This document shows positions 60,805 through 64,000 of a stretch of DNA of 64,000 nt, one piece after another. The notes beneath the pieces are model-generated. The model searched no databases. It was not told where the DNA came from and was given only the letters and a program-made list of their open reading frames with translations. Position numbers and translations under genes: made by a program. Source of the DNA: ZAX-1 sp046533095. GTDB taxonomy: Bacteria > Bacillota > Clostridia > Lachnospirales > Lachnospiraceae. The stretch is from contig JAJQRA010000023.1 of assembly GCA_046533095.1 (NCBI GenBank), positions 1 to 64,000 on the forward strand. Reading direction: 5' to 3'. Position 1 is the first letter of the stretch. Every line of letters begins with the position of its first letter.

Positions 60805-61683
60805 TTAAGCTAACCAAAAATAGCCACCGATGGATAACACCCCAATAGCGATACAGTAGATTGCAAAATATGTAAATTTCTTTTTCCGTACAATGACTAA
60901 CATCGTTTTAATGCAGATATAGCCTACTACAGCGGAAATGAGCATTCCAATTGCATAATATGCCCATTGTGTTGGCGGTACCTCTGCAATTTTTACGTCT
61001 TTTACCTGTAGTACCACAGCACCTAAAATGGCGGGTATCGACATGATAAAAGAATACTTTACTGCAAAACTACGGTCAAAACCACTGACAAGGCAGGCTG
61101 TTATGGTCGTGCCAGAACGTGATAATCCGGGAAGTGTTGCAATTCCTTGGCAAATGCCGATGCTAAAAGCATTCGTATAGGTAACGTTTTTTGGTGTTTT
61201 ACCTCTATCCTGTATACGGTCAGAGATAAGAAGTAAAAAAGCAGTGATCAATAGGCATATTCCCGGTACAATCAGTATTTCTGCCGACACCTCGATCAAG
61301 TCTTTCCCTACATAGCCTATCACACCGGTAGGTATGGTAGATACGATTACAAGCATTACAAATTTTCGGTATCCATTTCCTACCATTCGCCGGTAGCTCA
61401 TTTGCTTCTTAAAAAAAGTATTTTGAACAAAGACGCCGCTGTTTGCAAAAGCATCTACAACAATCCCAATTCCCTCTTTGATCATTTTGCCTATATCTTT
61501 ATAATAGACAACAAATACGGCTACTAGCGTACCAAGATGTAATAATACATCATAGAGCAGTCCAGTATCCGTATTGATATGAAAAATATTTTTAAAGATC
61601 GCTAAATGGCCAGAACTGCTTACCGGAAGAAACTCTGTAATCCCCTGCAGGATCCCCATAAATATTGTTTCTAGTAATGTCAT
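60805..61683 (-). CDS. uppP: Undecaprenyl-diphosphate phosphatase
   Basis: 292 residues, eight TM segments. The BacA/UppP signature is clear: GILQGITEFLPVSSSGHLAI (13-32) with catalytic Glu and Ser, and GLSRSGTTITACL with the catalytic Arg. It recycles the lipid carrier for cell-wall synthesis and gives bacitracin tolerance. GGGAGG precedes the ATG. It is the gene upstream of ftsK on the same strand, 42 bp away. Confidence 0.96.
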   Translation of the reverse strand: MTLLETIFMGILQGITEFLPVSSSGHLAIFKNIFHINTDTGLLYDVLLHLGTLVAVFVVYYKDIGKMIKEGIGIVVDAFANSGVFVQNTFFKKQMSYRRMVGNGYRKFVMLVIVSTIPTGVIGYVGKDLIEVSAEILIVPGICLLITAFLLLISDRIQDRGKTPKNVTYTNAFSIGICQGIATLPGLSRSGTTITACLVSGFDRSFAVKYSFIMSIPAILGAVVLQVKDVKIAEVPPTQWAYYAIGMLISAVVGYICIKTMLVIVRKKKFTYFAIYCIAIGVLSIGGYFWLA

Positions 61684-61934
61684 TGTATCCTCCCAACTCG
61701 TTTCTCTCTTATCAGTCTACCATATTTTGAGGATTCTGTCATTATGCACTTTCAACTTAATAATATTTTAATAATATTGACATTAAAAAGTAATAATTCC
61801 GGAAAAGCCAACAAATAAATGTTGCATCCTTACCAAGCTCAGTTGAAAAGATATCCTGATCCCAATAGGCCAATGTAGCACAACAAATAAATATACATTC
61901 TTAACAAGCTTAGTTAGATAGCGTCCCCTCTTCC
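61684..61934. other. Gap with a 72-bp direct duplication
   Basis: CAACAAATAAAT.T..CAT.CTTA.CAAGCT.AGTT occurs at about 61809 and 61881. No gene or terminator with a U tract is evident. Confidence 0.6.
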
Positions 61935-62762
61935 TTATTTTGTCATCTCATCTATCATATCGTGCAATTTTTTCATTGCCTCGTCAATGCCACCTACTTC
62001 ATTGATGATTCCTTCTGTAACGGCTTGAGCACCCACTAAAATTGTCCCCAAATCTTTGGTAAGCATTCCCGTATTTAGCATCATTTCCTCAATACGCGCT
62101 TTTTTTGCAAAACAATGCGAGGTTATAAAACCGATAATTCGATCCTGCATCTGCTTAAAATAGTCATAGGTCTGAGGTGCCCCGATGATCAACCCGGTCA
62201 TACGTACAGGGTGAATCACCATTGTGCCGGAAGGGACAATATAGGCGTAGTCGGTAGAAACGGCAAGCGGGACACCAATCGAATGGCTACCGCCTAATAC
62301 CAAGGACACAGTAGGTTTACTTAGGGAAGAGATCATTTCTGCAATTGCAAGCCCTGATTCTACATCGCCTCCGACCGTGTTTATAATAACCATTACGCCA
62401 TCTATGCCTGCATCGTCTTCGATTGCCGCAAGCTTTGGCAGTACATGTTCGTATTTGGTCGTTTTTGTCGTTGATGCCAAAGTTTCATGCCCCTCGATTT
62501 CACCAATGATAGAAAGCAAATGGATTTTATGCTTTTCCCTCCCATCTTCCAACGTTATCTGCCCCATACCTTCTATTTCTTTATTTTCATTATTTTCAAC
62601 TTCCTGCTGATCTCGTTTGTCTGATGGGACTTCATTTTCTGAAGAGGTTTCCTCTTTTAATGGAAATTTATTTTTAAAGGAAGACTTATGGATAGACAGA
62701 AGTTCATTTCGGAATGGAAATTTACTTGTAGACGAAACTTTCGTTATATTATATTCACACAT
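61935..62762 (-). CDS. ClpP-class serine protease, TepA-like
   Basis: 275 residues. The first ~75 residues are polar and charged (Ser/Glu/Lys) and not part of the protease. The ClpP fold follows: VMVIINTVGGDVESGLAIAE, then the nucleophile Ser in LVLGGSHSIGVPLAVS, and the catalytic His in GTMVIHPVRMTG. Asp is probably in the C-terminal half. TepA-like proteins in Firmicutes act in secretion or membrane-protein quality control rather than with ClpX. The gene starts inside a 12-bp hairpin (62753-62799). It is upstream of uppP and ftsK on the same strand. Confidence 0.88.
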   Translation of the reverse strand: MCEYNITKVSSTSKFPFRNELLSIHKSSFKNKFPLKEETSSENEVPSDKRDQQEVENNENKEIEGMGQITLEDGREKHKIHLLSIIGEIEGHETLASTTKTTKYEHVLPKLAAIEDDAGIDGVMVIINTVGGDVESGLAIAEMISSLSKPTVSLVLGGSHSIGVPLAVSTDYAYIVPSGTMVIHPVRMTGLIIGAPQTYDYFKQMQDRIIGFITSHCFAKKARIEEMMLNTGMLTKDLGTILVGAQAVTEGIINEVGGIDEAMKKLHDMIDEMTK

Positions 62763-62799
62763 ACAAAGGATTCCTTTCTTTTCCTTAGTATGTGTGAAT
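62753..62799 (-). promoter_or_regulatory. Hairpin enclosing the ribosome site and start codon of the ClpP-like gene
   Basis: On the minus-strand RNA, ATTCACACATAC (62799-62788) pairs perfectly with GTATGTGTGAAT (62764-62753). The start ATG lies within the second arm. The 23-base loop holds the ribosome site in AAAGGAATCCTTT, itself self-complementary. Such a structure would hide the start until opened. Confidence 0.55.
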
Positions 62800-62819
62800 C
62801 AAGAAAATATCATACGGTT

Positions 62820-62965
62820 TTCTGCAAAAAATAATTTCTTTCAAATCCTTATCCAGTTTTCTGCAAAAAATAAGTGCTTTCAAATCCTTATCCTATTTTC
62901 TGCAAAAAATAAGTGTTTTTAGAGCCTAACCCTATTTCCTGCAGCAAATAAGTGTTTTTAAAGAT
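62820..62965. repeat. 39-40-bp tandem repeat, about 3.5 copies, downstream of bioY
   Basis: TTTTCTGCAAAAAATAA.T and CTTTCAAATCCTTATCC repeat at about 62819, 62858 and 62897, with a worn copy to 62955. They lie between the bioY stop and the ClpP-like gene start. Confidence 0.88.
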
Positions 62966-63517
62966 TTAAGCTTGCAGTAAATTTTGCTTTTTTAAGGTTT
63001 TACGAACTGGATAGCAAGACAATACGGCTAAGATAATTTTGACCATATCTAATGGGATAAATGGAATAACGCCCATCATAAGCGCTTCCACAAAGGTTAA
63101 GTTTAGCAGCACTTTCATCCAAAGCGTACCGATTGCATAGCAGAGTACCGTTCCAATGACTGCGCCTACAAAATACATATATATTTTTGAAGGGAATTTC
63201 TCAACAAAAAAACCGACTATCCATACTAAAGCTAAATAACCGATCAAATAGCCACCGCTTGGCCCTGCAATTTTTTGTATGCCTCCTGAATAATTTGAAA
63301 ACACAGGCATTCCTACCATGCCAATTAGTATGTAGACGGCTACGCAAAGCAGGCCTTGCCATTTTCCCAATAGGATACCGGCCATAACAACTGCAAAAAG
63401 CCCTAATGTTATGGATACCGGCGAGATTGGGATTGGAATGGAAATTGGTGCCAGAATACATAGGATTGCTGCAATCAGCCCAATTAATACGATGTCTTTC
63501 GTCGTAATTTTTTTCAT
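62966..63517 (-). CDS. bioY: Biotin transporter, ECF substrate-binding component
   Basis: 183 residues, about six TM segments. BioY signatures: ISIPIPISPVSITLGLFAV, GIQKIAGPSGGYLIGYLAL and IPFIPLDMVKIILA. It binds biotin in the membrane and normally works with EcfA/A'/T encoded elsewhere. AAGGAG precedes the ATG. It is a single-gene unit under a BirA-type operator. Confidence 0.95.
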   Translation of the reverse strand: MKKITTKDIVLIGLIAAILCILAPISIPIPISPVSITLGLFAVVMAGILLGKWQGLLCVAVYILIGMVGMPVFSNYSGGIQKIAGPSGGYLIGYLALVWIVGFFVEKFPSKIYMYFVGAVIGTVLCYAIGTLWMKVLLNLTFVEALMMGVIPFIPLDMVKIILAVLSCYPVRKTLKKQNLLQA

Positions 63518-63617
63518 AAGTTTTATGCTCCTTCTCTATTAAGCGAATTTTAGTACAGCTATTTCGTCATACTGCCCTTACAGCTGCCTTTTTGTTTCTC
63601 TTTGTCTTTCTACTACT

Positions 63618-63670
63618 AGTATAAAGAAAGGTCATTTAATTGTCAACCTTCTTTTTTTATTGGTTGACAA
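63618..63670 (-). promoter_or_regulatory. bioY promoter with embedded BirA-type operator
   Basis: On the minus strand, TTGACA (63646-63641) and TATACT (63623-63618) with a 17-bp spacer form a near-perfect sigma-A promoter. The inverted pair TTGTCAACC / GGTTGACAA (63640-63648 and 63662-63670, 13 bp apart) resembles the Firmicute BirA consensus and overlaps the -35 box. Biotin-loaded BirA would block bioY. Confidence 0.8.
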
Positions 63671-63780
63671 TACTGTAAAAAATACAAGCAAATTAGACTC
63701 CATAGAATTTACTTCCCTTAAAAAGCTAATTTCATCCGAAAAGAGGCTAACTTTCGCACATTTTTTGTATTTTAATTGTT

Positions 63781-63828
63781 CAAAAAGAAAAACCGATGAT
63801 TTTGATTTATTTTCAAAACCACCGGTTT
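63781..63828 (-). terminator. Terminator reading leftward
   Basis: AAACCGGTGGTTTTGA and TCAAAATCATCGGTTT (minus strand) pair with two G-U pairs, followed by TTTCTTTTTG. It would stop transcripts coming from the right edge before the bioY promoter. Confidence 0.75.
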
Positions 63829-63835
63829 GCTATCT

Positions 63836-63919
63836 CTATTCGCCTATCCTTTCTTTGATTCCATCAAATGATATGGATACACGTCCATTAAATGCGTAAA
63901 TTGCAAGTTTAAATGCCAT
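63836..63919 (-). CDS. 27-codon frame of uncertain status
   Basis: ATG at 63919 reading MAFKLAIYAFNGRVSISFDG then IKERIGE and stop. It directly follows the ATPase fragment at the window edge and has no clear ribosome site. It may be the beginning of a lost gene. Confidence 0.2.
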   Translation of the reverse strand: MAFKLAIYAFNGRVSISFDGIKERIGE

Positions 63920-64000
63920 AGATACAAGTTTGCCTCTTCCCGGACTTTAATGTCAGTGAGATAACAGGGTACTTGCCTAAATGTTTCTGTACACACTCCG
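63909..64000 (-). pseudogene. Fragment of an AAA-ATPase-like gene at the window edge
   Basis: One frame reads QKHLGKYPVISLTLKSGK (63989-63936), the phrase that follows the Walker A region in PF09820 AAA-ATPase-like proteins. It then diverges and stops at 63909. It is cut by the window edge on one side and truncated on the other. It is a third relic of this family in the window. Confidence 0.55.

Noticed and set aside
63660..63899. 79-codon plus-strand frame after the bioY promoter
   Set aside because: It runs through the BirA-like operator and a terminator hairpin and lacks a ribosome site.

Overview
The window looks like a low-to-moderate G+C Firmicute (Bacillota), most probably a member of the Clostridia close to Lachnospiraceae. 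The grounds are the gene families: SpoIID-type sporulation protein, T-box controlled pheST, Fhs/FolD one-carbon genes, YesMN-type two-component pair, DUF5688 protein, Rpn-family nucleases and AAA-ATPase-like/PD-(D/E)XK families. Strong AGGAGG-type ribosome binding sites precede most genes. This is read by eye from sequence; no database search was run.

Layout. 1-5.5 kb is an accessory graveyard: a hypothetical gene running off a homopolymer-rich edge, a transposase remnant plus an Rpn nuclease gene between ~135 bp inverted repeats, a YaiI/YqxD protein fused to the stub of an AAA-ATPase-like protein, a decayed AAA-ATPase-like gene, and a partial copy of the first gene. 5.5-18.2 kb (minus strand) is a sugar locus: fucI, fucU, a YesN/YesM two-component pair, then (after IS3/phage debris and a DUF4143 ATPase) an RbsABC-like sugar importer. 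18.4-23.5 kb carries a large hybrid histidine kinase, a phosphopantetheinyl transferase and greA. tRNA-Thr(CGT) lies at 23.76 kb. 25-29.5 kb (plus) is potRABCD polyamine uptake. 30-33 kb holds a DUF5688 protein, a PilZ protein and a YefM antitoxin whose YoeB toxin is cut to 28 codons. 32-36.9 kb (minus) is a T-box-pheS-pheT-queA operon. 37.4-41.5 kb has a second Rpn protein, YihY and a SpoIID-like protein.

42.3-51.2 kb is the most notable block: behind a frameshifted radical SAM gene lies a plus-strand cluster of a NifH-like Fe protein, a small lipoprotein, a FecCD-type permease, its ATPase, two nitrogenase-component-1-like subunits and an iron/corrinoid-type binding lipoprotein. No nifB/nifE/nifN are present, so this is not a nitrogen-fixation cluster. 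The best reading is an importer coupled to a nitrogenase-like two-component reductase acting on an imported metal chelate or tetrapyrrole-like ligand. From 51.8 kb on: a membrane protein, xpt, a YcgR-like PilZ protein, a zinc-ribbon/TPR protein, folD, fhs, an FtsK/SpoIIIE translocase, uppP, a ClpP/TepA-like protease and bioY with a BirA-type operator.

A second feature runs through the whole window. Many gene borders carry short tandem duplications (2-8 copies, unit 21-91 bp, a different unit at each site). At a good number of loci the unit contains the last codons and stop codon of the adjacent gene (substrate-binding gene, fucU, fucI, pheT, pheS, nifH-like, fecB-like, folD) or its ribosome binding site and start (nifH-like). 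This looks like a genome-specific duplication process acting at gene ends.
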